NCBI RefSeq assembly: GCF_900141865.1
Contig: NZ_FQYW01000011.1
Span: forward strand, 1-64,000
DNA from: Anaerovibrio lipolyticus DSM 3074
GTDB taxonomy: Bacteria; Bacillota; Negativicutes; Selenomonadales; Selenomonadaceae
Reading direction: 5' to 3'
Length of the DNA: 64,000 nucleotides
Each line of letters begins with the position of its first letter. Position 1 is the first letter of the stretch. Made by a program: the position numbers and the translations under genes. The notes under the pieces were generated by a model. The model did not search any database and was not told the DNA's origin. It worked only from the letters and a program-made list of their open reading frames with translations. Shown here piece by piece: positions 44,411 through 53,047 of this stretch.

Positions 44411-44432
44411 TTTGCAAAATTCACATATTTAC

Positions 44433-44463
44433 AAAAAACTCCTGATACCCCAGGAGTTTTTTT
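44433..44463 (+). terminator. Terminator after the SpeD-like gene
   Basis: ACTCCTG (44438-44444) pairs with CAGGAGT (44451-44457), followed by TTTTTTT. Confidence 0.88.
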
Positions 44464-44505
44464 GTGCCCTGTTTTATGTATACATTAAAACATAAGACAA
44501 ATCAC

Positions 44506-44534
44506 TAAACAAAATAGCCTTTTAAAGGTATAAT
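44506..44534 (+). promoter_or_regulatory. Probable promoter of mqnA
   Basis: TAAACA, 17-base spacer, TATAAT, 32 bases before the mqnA ATG. Confidence 0.5.
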
Positions 44535-44566
44535 AGTGAATGTACTTTTTATTGCAGGAGGTTTTT

Positions 44567-45409
44567 ATGGAGAAACCACGTCTGGGACATATTCATTTTT
44601 TAAATGTATTGCCTATCACCTACAGTCTGACACAATGTGGCTATGGAGAAGGTATTGATATAAAGGGTGGCGTCCCTTCTGTTATGAATAACGACCTGAT
44701 AAACAATCGGCTGGATGCCAGTGAAGTATCCTCCATTGTTTATGCCAGAAATTTTGATAAGCTGCTTATTCTGCCGGATTTATGTGTACGGGCTGACGGG
44801 CCTGTACGGAGTATTATTTTGGTGTCAAAAAAGCCAATTACGGAAATCAATCAGGACAGGATTGTGCTCACTGCCCAATCCGCTACTTCCCATGTACTGC
44901 TGAAGATTATCCTGAACAAGTCCTATGACGCCACCCCGGAATACTGTGTGCGACACCTTACCCCGGACAATCCGGTTCCCGATGACTGTACAGCAGCCTT
45001 ATTGATTGGTGACGATGCCCTTAACGTATATCATCATAAGAACAAGGACAAGTTCTACTATTACGATATGGGTGTGGAATGGAAGAAGCTCACCGGCCGG
45101 TGCATGGTTTACGCAGTATGGGCTGTTCATAAGGACTTTGCCCAAAATAACCCGGAGGCACTTCAGCTCCTCCACGAAAGACTCTACAAGGGTCTTCGTC
45201 ACGGCTACGCCCACAAGGCTGACGCCATAAATTCCATTTTGGACTCCAAGCCCTTTACCTTCCAGCAGTTGGATGAGTATCTGGAGGTCATAAAGTGGAA
45301 TCTTACGGAAGAATACCTTGACAACCTTATGATATTCTACAAATACGCCTACGAAATGGGCCTTATCCCCCGTATGCCAAAGCTGAAGCTGGCTGAGGTG
45401 GAGCTGTAA
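44567..45409 (+). CDS. mqnA: Chorismate dehydratase MqnA (futalosine pathway)
   Basis: MqnA turns chorismate into 3-enolpyruvoyl-benzoate, first step of the futalosine route to menaquinone. The 280-residue protein has the solute-binding-like MqnA/MqnD fold: LGHIHFLNVLPITYSL at the start, GVPSVMNNDLINNRLDASEVSSIVYA, RSIILVSKKPI, ALLIGDDAL and KWKK-like VEWKKLTGRCMVYAVWAV. The pattern favours MqnA over MqnD, but both are related, and the other mqn genes are not nearby. ATG 44567 follows AGGAGG. It stands alone with promoter and terminator. Confidence 0.88.
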   Translation: MEKPRLGHIHFLNVLPITYSLTQCGYGEGIDIKGGVPSVMNNDLINNRLDASEVSSIVYARNFDKLLILPDLCVRADGPVRSIILVSKKPITEINQDRIVLTAQSATSHVLLKIILNKSYDATPEYCVRHLTPDNPVPDDCTAALLIGDDALNVYHHKNKDKFYYYDMGVEWKKLTGRCMVYAVWAVHKDFAQNNPEALQLLHERLYKGLRHGYAHKADAINSILDSKPFTFQQLDEYLEVIKWNLTEEYLDNLMIFYKYAYEMGLIPRMPKLKLAEVEL

Positions 45410-45436
45410 GATCAGCGTCCCATGCTGGGCACACAC

Positions 45437-45470
45437 AAAAAGACGGAGGCAACGTGTCCCCGTCTTTTTT
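45437..45470 (+). terminator. Terminator of mqnA
   Basis: AAAGACGG (45439-45446) pairs with CCGTCTTT (45460-45467) and is followed by more T. Confidence 0.85.
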
Positions 45471-45599
45471 GCATGGTTATAGTGCATTGCTCAAAGCATG
45501 GATATTTTCTTTTTCCGATTTATTTGTTAAATCATGGATTGCATAATTTATATTGATTCAATTTCCACGCTAAAAATTAGTGCCCTTTAGCTTCTATGT

Positions 45600-45634
45600 C
45601 AACAACTGTCAAAATCGGCAGTTGTCTTTTTTAT
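45600..45634 (+). terminator. Second plus-strand terminator without an obvious gene
   Basis: ACAACTG (45602-45608) pairs with CAGTTGT (45619-45625), then CTTTTTT. mqnA already has a terminator 130 bases earlier, and the next gene is on the other strand, so this one has no evident client. Confidence 0.6.
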
Positions 45635-45643
45635 TCGGGGCCG

Positions 45644-46921
45644 CTAGTGCTTCAATGATGTTATAGGCACTACATAAACCCCATCTTGGCGGCGATAAGC
45701 AGCATTTGAAAGTCCACAGAGAACGCACAGGAATTTTGGAACTTTATCCTTATTGTCCTTGGCAATTTTATCCCGTATAGATAATAGATTTTCCGCTGCA
45801 CCATCTATTTGGTTCGCTCCCAGCTTGATTTCGAAGGCCCCCCATTCTCCATTGGGCATTTCTATCACAGCATCGATTTCCTTTTCTTTATAATCCTGAT
45901 AATGGAATAATTTTCCCCCATAATAATTGGCATAAATCCACAAATCCCTTTCACAAAGGGCTTCAAACAAAAAGCCCATGGTTTTCAAATCACCTATCAA
46001 CCGTTCCTCATTCAGCCCCAAAAGACTGCACGCTATTGATGGATCTGTCAGATGACGCTTGCCGGCCTGCTTCACCCTGACCGATGAACGCACACTTGGA
46101 CTAAAGGCTGGCTGGTCCTCAACCACATATAATCTCCGAAACACATCCAAATAAGAAGCTATTGTCGGCTCGCTAATATCTTCTCCTTCAACATCCTTTA
46201 TATCTTTTCTAAGCACCTTATTGGATACAGTTGTTGATTCATTTCTTGCAAGAGATTTAAGCAATTTAATCATCTTGGAGCTGTCCCTCTTTATTTCATC
46301 AAGGCGGTTAGCACCATCATCAATTATGGCATTGATATATCCATTTGGAAGCAAAACAGCTTTTTCGTAAGGAACAGCCAAGCTTCTGGGCCATCCCCCA
46401 CGCACTATGTATCTTGCCAGACTCTCCAATTTTATTTCACCTGTAAGCTGGGATTCCATATGTCCCTCAAACAAGTCCTGCAAGGAAACTTTACCATCGG
46501 AGTCTCCCGATTCCCACAGGGACATGGTACGCATACGGATAGGAGCAATGCGTCCGGCCCCGCTGTGCATAACACCTTTTCGCATAGGTGTGGAAGATCC
46601 GGTCAAAATAAATTGTCCCTGCTCGTCCCTCGCATCCACTTCATATCTGACCGCATCCCAAATAGCCGGAACCTCCTGCCATTCATCAATCAGCCTTGGA
46701 GCCTCCCCTTTGAGAACCATAGTTGGGTCTAATTGAGCCAATGAGCGGTTTTGGAAGTTGTTGGATGGGTCCCCCAACAAGAATTGGCTTTTGCTGTGAA
46801 ATGCAGATGTCCACGTCTTGCCACACCATTTTGGCCCTTCGATGCAAACCGCTCCGAAGGCCTGAAGATAATCCTCTACAGTGCTGTCAATTATCCGCGG
46901 GCGGTATTTCCTGTTTTCCAT
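45644..46921 (-). CDS. AAA_14/DUF4143 ATPase
   Basis: A 425-residue protein of the AAA_14 + DUF4143 family. The P-loop GPKWCGKTWTS (29-39), the Walker B-like PRLIDEWQEVPAIWDAVRYEVD, the FILTGSSTP motif, and a C-terminal DUF4143 region (about 200-425) with nuclease-like IDAVIEMPNGEWGAFEIKLG (a D-xn-E-x-K pattern) are visible. The role of the family is not settled; members are common in anaerobes, often in multiple mobile-looking copies. Its upstream region carries tandem 23-base units, unlike any other gene here. No terminator follows on its strand. Confidence 0.88.
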   Translation of the reverse strand: MENRKYRPRIIDSTVEDYLQAFGAVCIEGPKWCGKTWTSAFHSKSQFLLGDPSNNFQNRSLAQLDPTMVLKGEAPRLIDEWQEVPAIWDAVRYEVDARDEQGQFILTGSSTPMRKGVMHSGAGRIAPIRMRTMSLWESGDSDGKVSLQDLFEGHMESQLTGEIKLESLARYIVRGGWPRSLAVPYEKAVLLPNGYINAIIDDGANRLDEIKRDSSKMIKLLKSLARNESTTVSNKVLRKDIKDVEGEDISEPTIASYLDVFRRLYVVEDQPAFSPSVRSSVRVKQAGKRHLTDPSIACSLLGLNEERLIGDLKTMGFLFEALCERDLWIYANYYGGKLFHYQDYKEKEIDAVIEMPNGEWGAFEIKLGANQIDGAAENLLSIRDKIAKDNKDKVPKFLCVLCGLSNAAYRRQDGVYVVPITSLKH

Positions 46922-46930
46922 TTTCTCACC

Positions 46931-47076
46931 TCTATTTTATCATATTTACCATTTTTATCAGATTTACAATTCCAATTTTAGCAGATTAGTAATTTCTATT
47001 TTAGTATATTTACCGTTTTTATTTTGTCATATTTACTGTTTTCATTTTATTATATTTACCGTTTTCATTTTATCAT
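46931..47076. repeat. Tandem 23-base units upstream of the DUF4143 gene
   Basis: Five successive 23-base units (46962-46984, 46985-47007, 47008-47030, 47031-47053, 47054-47076) and one shortened unit (46944-46961) share the pattern ATTTACCGTTTTCATTTTATCAT. Units 4 to 6 differ at only a few bases; units 2 and 3 are more decayed. The array ends about 20 bases before the ATG of the DUF4143 gene. On the minus strand each unit holds an ATGATAAAAT-like -10 sequence. Two helical turns per unit would suit a multimeric DNA-binding protein. Confidence 0.8.
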
Positions 47077-47162
47077 GAGTTGATTTTAATATCCATGTAT
47101 ATTTTGTACAATCATAATCATCTTGCCAACATATAGTCCTTTTCTTCTAAATAAATCAAAAA

Positions 47163-47250
47163 AGCAAATCAAGGCCATTGGGCACGGTTTCTGCGGTCCT
47201 CATGGGTGGTTATGGCGGAAGCCGCCCAAGGCAACCGGGGCGTAAATTGT
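47163..47250. ncRNA. GC-rich foldable segment, candidate small RNA
   Basis: In an AT-rich spacer, a segment of about 85 bases is GC-rich and closed by AGGCCA/TGGCCT. Inside, CGGTT pairs with AACCG and GGCGG-AAG-CCGCC forms a perfect hairpin. On the plus strand it is followed after about 30 bases by a hairpin with a T tract (47274-47322), as in a small RNA gene. No protein frame, tRNA, SRP RNA or riboswitch consensus was recognised. Direction of transcription is unknown, and no promoter was identified with confidence. Confidence 0.4.
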
Positions 47251-47273
47251 GGCCTCAGCTACAGCTTCCAATA

Positions 47274-47323
47274 CAAAAAATGCAGGGGCATTGACTAACA
47301 TAGTCAACTGCTCCCTGCTTTTT
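47274..47323. terminator. Terminator after the DUF3298 gene (possibly bidirectional)
   Basis: GCAGGG (47282-47287) pairs with CCCTGC (47313-47318), with inner GACTA/TAGTC. The minus strand continues ATTTTTTG, the plus strand TTTTTATTTG, so it may end transcripts from both sides. Confidence 0.75.
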
Positions 47324-47334
47324 ATTTGCTCACT

Positions 47335-48198
47335 TTATCCCTTGGCTCTGGTGCCATAGAAAACATACTTGCTGTTAAATAGCTTGAAATACTTCTTGTA
47401 AGGCAGCTTCACTTCCAAGGTTCCCATGGCATAAGGACCAATGGCGTAATTGCCGAAATAAACCACAAAATCGTCCTCCGTCATACCGAACTGGAGAGAG
47501 TCATCCTCTAGCATCTGCTTAACAGCCTTTAATACTTCCTTTTTATCCGGCATACTGGACTTGTGCTCAATCTGGCTTTCTGTCTCCTCCACGATGATTT
47601 CTGCCAGACTATCAGTTGTCTTGAAAATATCATTGAGCTTCAATTCCTTGCCAGTTTTGGAATCAAATACATGAGCCTTGTAGTAGTATACAGGATGGGC
47701 ACCGCCCAAATACACAAACTCTCCGCCTACACAGCTAAACACGGCAGAATCTGCCCGCAAGCCTTTGTAGCTTAGCTCATAGCTGTAAAGAGGGCCACTG
47801 TTTTCCTTGTACCATTCATGATTCTTGCTCTGCTCATACTGTTCGATAAGATCAGGTTCCCACTGATTCATTACATGCCGCATATAACTCCAGTTATTTG
47901 CTGACAGCTTTTCCAAGGACTCCTGCAGCTTGGGATAATTATCAGCAATGGACTGATCAAGCTTAACCTCATAAGTAGAGGCCTCCATCAAAACCCTGCC
48001 ATCGTGATTAATCTGAGAACGCTGGATACTGGAGCTATAAGCAAGGGGATGGGTGAATGGAATACCACCCGGTGTACTCAAATTCCCCGTCTCCTCACAG
48101 GCCATAGCCACACCAGTATAGCTGTGATCGCTGGTGATTGGTGCCACCAACCCCAGAGCCAGCACTGCACTACCTGCCGCCAGCACCTTTTTCCACAT
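47335..48198 (-). CDS. Exported DUF3298 (RsiV-like) protein
   Basis: A 287-residue protein with a Sec signal peptide (MWKKVLAAGSAVLALGLVAPIT) and then a DUF4163-like region (about 60-150) and a DUF3298 domain (about 160-280) with GGAHPVYYYKAHVFDSKTGKELKLNDIF. The same domains form the extracytoplasmic part of the anti-sigma factor RsiV, where they bind lysozyme; here there is no cytoplasmic anti-sigma part, so it is a free periplasmic or secreted protein. Function unknown. It stands alone with its own terminator. Confidence 0.83.
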   Translation of the reverse strand: MWKKVLAAGSAVLALGLVAPITSDHSYTGVAMACEETGNLSTPGGIPFTHPLAYSSSIQRSQINHDGRVLMEASTYEVKLDQSIADNYPKLQESLEKLSANNWSYMRHVMNQWEPDLIEQYEQSKNHEWYKENSGPLYSYELSYKGLRADSAVFSCVGGEFVYLGGAHPVYYYKAHVFDSKTGKELKLNDIFKTTDSLAEIIVEETESQIEHKSSMPDKKEVLKAVKQMLEDDSLQFGMTEDDFVVYFGNYAIGPYAMGTLEVKLPYKKYFKLFNSKYVFYGTRAKG

Positions 48199-48326
48199 AA
48201 AAATCCCTCCATTTCAAAAACAATGCCCGTTGACTACCCCATCAGAAAGTCCTCTCTGCCACCATAATATATGAAGTAAAGGGATTTTGCTACTTAAAAT
48301 TTAATTAAAATTTATTTATTACATTT

Positions 48327-49883
48327 TTATATAATCTTAGTGGTCCAGCCCTCAATATTCCACACCGAATCCACCCAATCCTCATAGAAATCAGGCTCAT
48401 GGGAAACCAGTAAAATGGTTCCCTTATATTCCTTAAGAGCCCGCTTCAGCTCTGCCTTGGCATCCACATCAAGATGATTAGTAGGCTCGTCCAGCGCCAG
48501 CAAATTTACAGGCTTCTGCATAATCTTGCACAGCCGCACTTTGGCTGCCTCGCCGCCGGAAAGCACCATCATCTTGGAGGTAATATGCTCATTGGTAAGA
48601 CCACAGGCTGCCAGAGCCGCCCTCACCTCAAACTCCGTCATGCCAGGATATTCCTGCCAAATTTCCTCAATGGCGGTATTATCATTGCCCTTGGTGGATT
48701 CCTGCTCGAAATAACCAGGTGTAACGAATTCCCCCAGCTCAATATTGCCTGAAATTGGCTTAATCATGCCAAGAAGGGTCTTTAAGAGAGTAGTTTTACC
48801 AAGACCGTTTACACCACGAAGGGCCACCTTTTTTCCTCGCTCCAGCCGTAAATCCACTGGATTGGTAAGAGGTGTGTCATAGCCCAAAATCAGCCGCTTT
48901 GCCTCAATAACAAAACGGCTTGGGGTTCTGTCCATCTGGAACTTAAAGTGAGGCTTTGGCTTTTCAGTACGCTTTTCCAGCACCTCCATCTTATCCAGCT
49001 TTTTCTGACGGGAATTGGCCATACCACGGGTAGCAACTCTGGCCTTGTTTCTTTGAATAAAATCCTTTTCACGGGCAATTTCAGCCTGCTGACGCTCGTA
49101 GGCCGCATCCTCCTGACGACGCTTAATTGCATACATCTCCTGAAACTTCTCATAGCTTCCGGTGTAGCGGGTAAGAGTAGCATTTTCCACATGATAGATT
49201 ACATTTGTAACCGCGTTTAGGAACGGCACATCATGGGAAACAAGAATAAAAGCATTTTCATAGCCCTGCAAATAAGTCTTAAGCCATTCAATATGCTCCA
49301 CATCCAAATAGTTGGTAGGCTCGTCCAAGATAAGAATATCCGGACTCTGGAGCAACAGCTTGGTAAGAAGCACCTTGGTGCGCTGACCACCGGAAAGCTC
49401 ATCCACCATACGGTCAAGGCCAATATCACGCAGGCCCAGTCCTCCAGCTACTTCCTCAATCTTGCTGTCAAGGGTATAGAAGCTATGGGCATCAAGGATT
49501 TCCTGAATCTCCCCTGCATCATTTAAGAGCTTCTCCATTTCCTCTGGGGAGGCCTCTCCCATTTTGTCATAGCAGGACTGCATCTCTGCCTCCAGCTTGT
49601 ACATTTCATCAAAGGCTGTTTTTAAAACATCACGAATGGTCATGCCCGCCTTCAATACCGCATGCTGATCAAGATAGCCAGAGGTTACCCGCTTAGCCCA
49701 TTCCACCTTACCCTCATCAGGAGTCATCTGCCCCGTAATAATTGACAGAAAGGTGGACTTGCCTTCGCCATTGGCACCAACCAAAGCAACATGCTCCCCC
49801 TTCAGCAGGCGAAAACTCACATCCTCAAATATAGTTCTTGCCCCAAAGCCATGGGACATTCTTTCCACATTAACGATACTCAA
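48327..49883 (-). CDS. ABC-F family ATPase
   Basis: A 518-residue protein with two ABC ATPase domains and no membrane segment: Walker A GANGEGKST (about 36-44) and GVNGLGKTT (about 349-357), signatures LSGGQRTK and LSGGEAAK, and the interdomain linker rich in charged residues (about 235-310, KRRQEDAAYERQQAEIAREK). ABC-F proteins act on the ribosome E site, in translation rescue or antibiotic protection. The overall pattern is nearest to the YkpA/YbiT group, a housekeeping type. It starts at TTG behind AAGGAG, giving the usual MSIVNVERMSH. Confidence 0.92.
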   Translation of the reverse strand: MSIVNVERMSHGFGARTIFEDVSFRLLKGEHVALVGANGEGKSTFLSIITGQMTPDEGKVEWAKRVTSGYLDQHAVLKAGMTIRDVLKTAFDEMYKLEAEMQSCYDKMGEASPEEMEKLLNDAGEIQEILDAHSFYTLDSKIEEVAGGLGLRDIGLDRMVDELSGGQRTKVLLTKLLLQSPDILILDEPTNYLDVEHIEWLKTYLQGYENAFILVSHDVPFLNAVTNVIYHVENATLTRYTGSYEKFQEMYAIKRRQEDAAYERQQAEIAREKDFIQRNKARVATRGMANSRQKKLDKMEVLEKRTEKPKPHFKFQMDRTPSRFVIEAKRLILGYDTPLTNPVDLRLERGKKVALRGVNGLGKTTLLKTLLGMIKPISGNIELGEFVTPGYFEQESTKGNDNTAIEEIWQEYPGMTEFEVRAALAACGLTNEHITSKMMVLSGGEAAKVRLCKIMQKPVNLLALDEPTNHLDVDAKAELKRALKEYKGTILLVSHEPDFYEDWVDSVWNIEGWTTKII

Positions 49884-49960
49884 ATTCTTGTCTCCTTAAA
49901 TAGCAATTCTGCAAATATATCTTTTCCAAAAGAAAACTCAGGCTCTATCATACCAAAAAA

Positions 49961-52900
49961 TCATCTTTTTAGCCACTTTAACCATGTATTCACCGGATGA
50001 TTTTCAAAGAACATGAAAATTATAGGAATAATCAGCAGAGTGAAAATGGTGGAAGACAGCAGTCCCCCAATGATAACCCAGGCCATACTTACTTTGGTCT
50101 CCGCCCCTTCTGACATAGCAAGGGCTGTAGGCATCATGCCCACCACCATGGTAATTGTGGTCATCATAATAGGCTTTAAACGGACCTTCCCCGCCTCCAC
50201 AATGGCATCATAGGCACTGTAGCCCCGACTTTGCAGTGTCATGGTGTAATCCAATAAAAGGGTACCATTTTTTGCCACCACGCCGTCCATAACCAATATA
50301 CCTATCATGGAATAAAGATTCAGGGTGTTGTTGGTCACCAGCAAAAAGAGGATGGCACCAATTATTCCTAAGGGCAGGGAAAACATTCTGATAAAAGGCG
50401 TAATAAGTGATTCATAAAGCACAGCCAGCAGCATGTAAATAAGAACCATGGCCATAATAAGAGCCATAAAAAGCTGCTGGAAGGAATCATCCATTTTATC
50501 GGACTGTCCGGTAAATCTATAGGATACGCCCTCACCTAAGTCCACGTCCTTCAAGGCCTTTCTCACGTCCTGAAGCACATCATTTAACGGGCGTGCTCCT
50601 GCATTTGCAAAAATAGTAATGGAACGCTGCTTATTTACACGGCGTATTCTCACCGGGCCTGTGGCATACTTCATATCAGATACATCACCAATAAACATGG
50701 TTTGCCCGTTCACATCAATTGGAATGGATGCCACATCCGAGGCCTTGAAGCCATCGGCTCCCTTAAAGCGCACGTTAATGTCCGTATCCTGATTATTGTT
50801 AAGGGGGTCATTGCTGATATTTCCCGCCTTTTTACCGGAAATAGCTGAGGAAATAGCTTCATCCACATCACCCACAGAAACTCCCATTGCCCGGATTTTA
50901 TCCCGGTCCATGGTAAGCCGCAGCTCAGGAGCCCCCTCCACATAGGAGGAGGCCACATCCGTAATGCCCTGAACCTTGGTATTCAGCACATCCTTTACCT
51001 TATTGGCGGCCGCCACAAGCTTTTCATTATCCATACTGCGAAGCTCAATACGCACCGCACCGCCGCCCCTAAGTCCGCCGCCGGATACACCGGCCACGGA
51101 GGTCTGGGTCTCAGCCACACGGATAGTAGCATCATCAATGCCCATGCTGAAGGCGCGCATTTCATCTGCGACCTCCCAAACACTGCGACTGCGCTCTCCC
51201 CGGTCCTTCAGCTCCACCCTAATACGGCCCTCATTGGAGCTGCTGCCTCCGGCATTGCCCAGATAATGCTTCACCTCGGGAATGGTATCCAGCTTTTCCT
51301 CTATACGGGTAATAACCTTGTGGGTCTCATCTGCAGTATAACTAACAGGCATTTCCACAAACATCTGGAAGCTGCCCTCATCAGTTCGGGGCATATATTC
51401 TGCCCCCACAGCCCCCAAAGGAATCAGGGCCACAGAACCAATAAACAGGGCCAACGCCCCTAAAAGCAGCTTTTTCTGATTGGCAAAGCTCTTTTTCAAC
51501 AGCTCCTCATATTTGGTAACAGCCCTTTCCTCCAGCCTGTCCATAAAATCCCACAGCTTTTTCCTGGAAGGATGATAGCCCTTACGATAAAACTTTGAAG
51601 CCAGCATTGGCGTAAGGGTAAAGGACACAAAGAGGGAGAACATGCCTGCAAATACAATGGTAAGACCGAACTGACGGAAAAACTGCCCCGTCATGCCGGA
51701 CATAAAGGCAATAGGCAAAAAGGTCACCGCATCGCATAGGGTGATGGCCACTGCTGCCATACCGATTTCCATTCGTCCATTTTCCGCCGCCTCGTCAGGG
51801 GACTCCCCCATTTTCAGATGGCGGATAATATTTTCCAGTACCACCACGGAATCATCCACCAAAATACCGATACATAAGGTCATACCCATAAGGGACATCA
51901 TGTTAAAGGTAAATCCCGCAGAATACATTACAAAAAAGGTAGCTATCAAGGAGGTTGGAATAGCCACCATAACCGCCGCCATGGAACGCCAGCCCCGTAA
52001 AAACAAGAACAGCACCAAGCCAGTGGTAATTAGGCCCTCAATAAGGGTGCCCAAGGTATTGTTTAGGGAATTTCGCACATAATCTGCATCGTTACTGGTA
52101 ATGGTAAACTGATAATCGGGATTTTCCCGACGAATATTTTCCAGCTTTCTTTCGATGTTATCTGCTGTTTCCACCACATTGGCATCGCTGTTTTTGTAGA
52201 TAAGCATCATTACCGAGGATTCGCCGTTAAATTCTCCATAGCGGTTCACCCTGGCATTCTGATGGCGCACTGAGGCCACTGAGGTAAGAGGAATCTGGGC
52301 CTTGCTGGAATTCTGCACAAATATCTTTTCAATATCCGAGGCCTTCTCATATTGAGCCACAGCCCTTACATCGGACTTATACTTATCCGTGTAAATGGTA
52401 CCTGATGGCAGCAGCTTGTTTTCCTTCTTGATGGCCGTCACAATATCATTGAGGTTCAGCTTGTAGGCCGCCATCTTGTCCTTATCCACCTCCACGGCCA
52501 CTTCCTTATCCAGGCCGCCAAAAACCTCTATTTCAGATACGCCACCTGCCTGCTGCAGTTCATCGGCAAATACCTTGTCCACCTTGGAATACATGTCCGA
52601 CATGGAATGCTCAGAGGTAACTGCCACCTCCACAATAGGCTCGTCGTTGTCGTCACGCTTTATAACCACCGGCTCATCTGCTTCGTCCGGCAAATTATAC
52701 CTTATGGCCTCCACCTTCTTGGTGGCATCAATGGCCGCGCTGTCCGCATCCGCATCAAATTCCAGCTCCACAGTTACCCTTGCCCGCTCATACTGGGCAG
52801 TTGACTGGATATTCTTCACATTTGAAAGGGAAGACAGAGCCTCCTCCACAGGCTTAACCACCTGCTGCTCAACGGACTCGGCACTGGCCCCAGGGTATTT

Positions 52901-53047
52901 CACCATTACAGTAATATAAGGTGTATTTACCGCCGGCAGAAGCTCCACCCCGATACGGATAAAGCTAAACAAGCCCAACACAACAAAGAGACATACAATC
53001 ATAGATATGCCCACAGGACGCTTAATGGAAAATCTTGTAATATTCAT
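49961..53047 (-). CDS. RND efflux pump, inner membrane transporter (HAE1/AcrB-like)
   Basis: A 1028-residue RND transporter with two six-helix halves and two large periplasmic loops (about 35-330 and 550-850). Typical segments are IKRPVGISMIVCLFVVLGLFS, YPGASAESVEQQVVKPVE, GRMEIGMAAVAITLCDAVTFLPIAFMSG and LLLDYTMTLQSRG. The Asp pair in membrane helix 4 is visible in CIGILVDDSVVVLENIIRHLK. It starts at an ATG overlapping the adaptor stop (TGATG). No outer membrane TolC-like gene is adjacent. The pump implies an outer membrane. Substrates unknown. Confidence 0.95.
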   Translation of the reverse strand: MNITRFSIKRPVGISMIVCLFVVLGLFSFIRIGVELLPAVNTPYITVMVKYPGASAESVEQQVVKPVEEALSSLSNVKNIQSTAQYERARVTVELEFDADADSAAIDATKKVEAIRYNLPDEADEPVVIKRDDNDEPIVEVAVTSEHSMSDMYSKVDKVFADELQQAGGVSEIEVFGGLDKEVAVEVDKDKMAAYKLNLNDIVTAIKKENKLLPSGTIYTDKYKSDVRAVAQYEKASDIEKIFVQNSSKAQIPLTSVASVRHQNARVNRYGEFNGESSVMMLIYKNSDANVVETADNIERKLENIRRENPDYQFTITSNDADYVRNSLNNTLGTLIEGLITTGLVLFLFLRGWRSMAAVMVAIPTSLIATFFVMYSAGFTFNMMSLMGMTLCIGILVDDSVVVLENIIRHLKMGESPDEAAENGRMEIGMAAVAITLCDAVTFLPIAFMSGMTGQFFRQFGLTIVFAGMFSLFVSFTLTPMLASKFYRKGYHPSRKKLWDFMDRLEERAVTKYEELLKKSFANQKKLLLGALALFIGSVALIPLGAVGAEYMPRTDEGSFQMFVEMPVSYTADETHKVITRIEEKLDTIPEVKHYLGNAGGSSSNEGRIRVELKDRGERSRSVWEVADEMRAFSMGIDDATIRVAETQTSVAGVSGGGLRGGGAVRIELRSMDNEKLVAAANKVKDVLNTKVQGITDVASSYVEGAPELRLTMDRDKIRAMGVSVGDVDEAISSAISGKKAGNISNDPLNNNQDTDINVRFKGADGFKASDVASIPIDVNGQTMFIGDVSDMKYATGPVRIRRVNKQRSITIFANAGARPLNDVLQDVRKALKDVDLGEGVSYRFTGQSDKMDDSFQQLFMALIMAMVLIYMLLAVLYESLITPFIRMFSLPLGIIGAILFLLVTNNTLNLYSMIGILVMDGVVAKNGTLLLDYTMTLQSRGYSAYDAIVEAGKVRLKPIMMTTITMVVGMMPTALAMSEGAETKVSMAWVIIGGLLSSTIFTLLIIPIIFMFFENHPVNTWLKWLKR

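Noticed and set aside
45481-45510. TGCATTGCTCAAAGCAT as another copy of the dispersed repeat
   Set aside because: It shares only a short core with the left flank and lacks both hairpin and right flank; likely chance.
46931-47076. The 23-base units as a CRISPR array
   Set aside because: Units follow each other directly with no unique spacers and decay gradually; no cas genes are present.
47163-47250. SRP RNA, c-di-GMP riboswitch or other known RNA in the GC-rich segment
   Set aside because: The conserved core bases of those classes are missing, so no known class is assigned.
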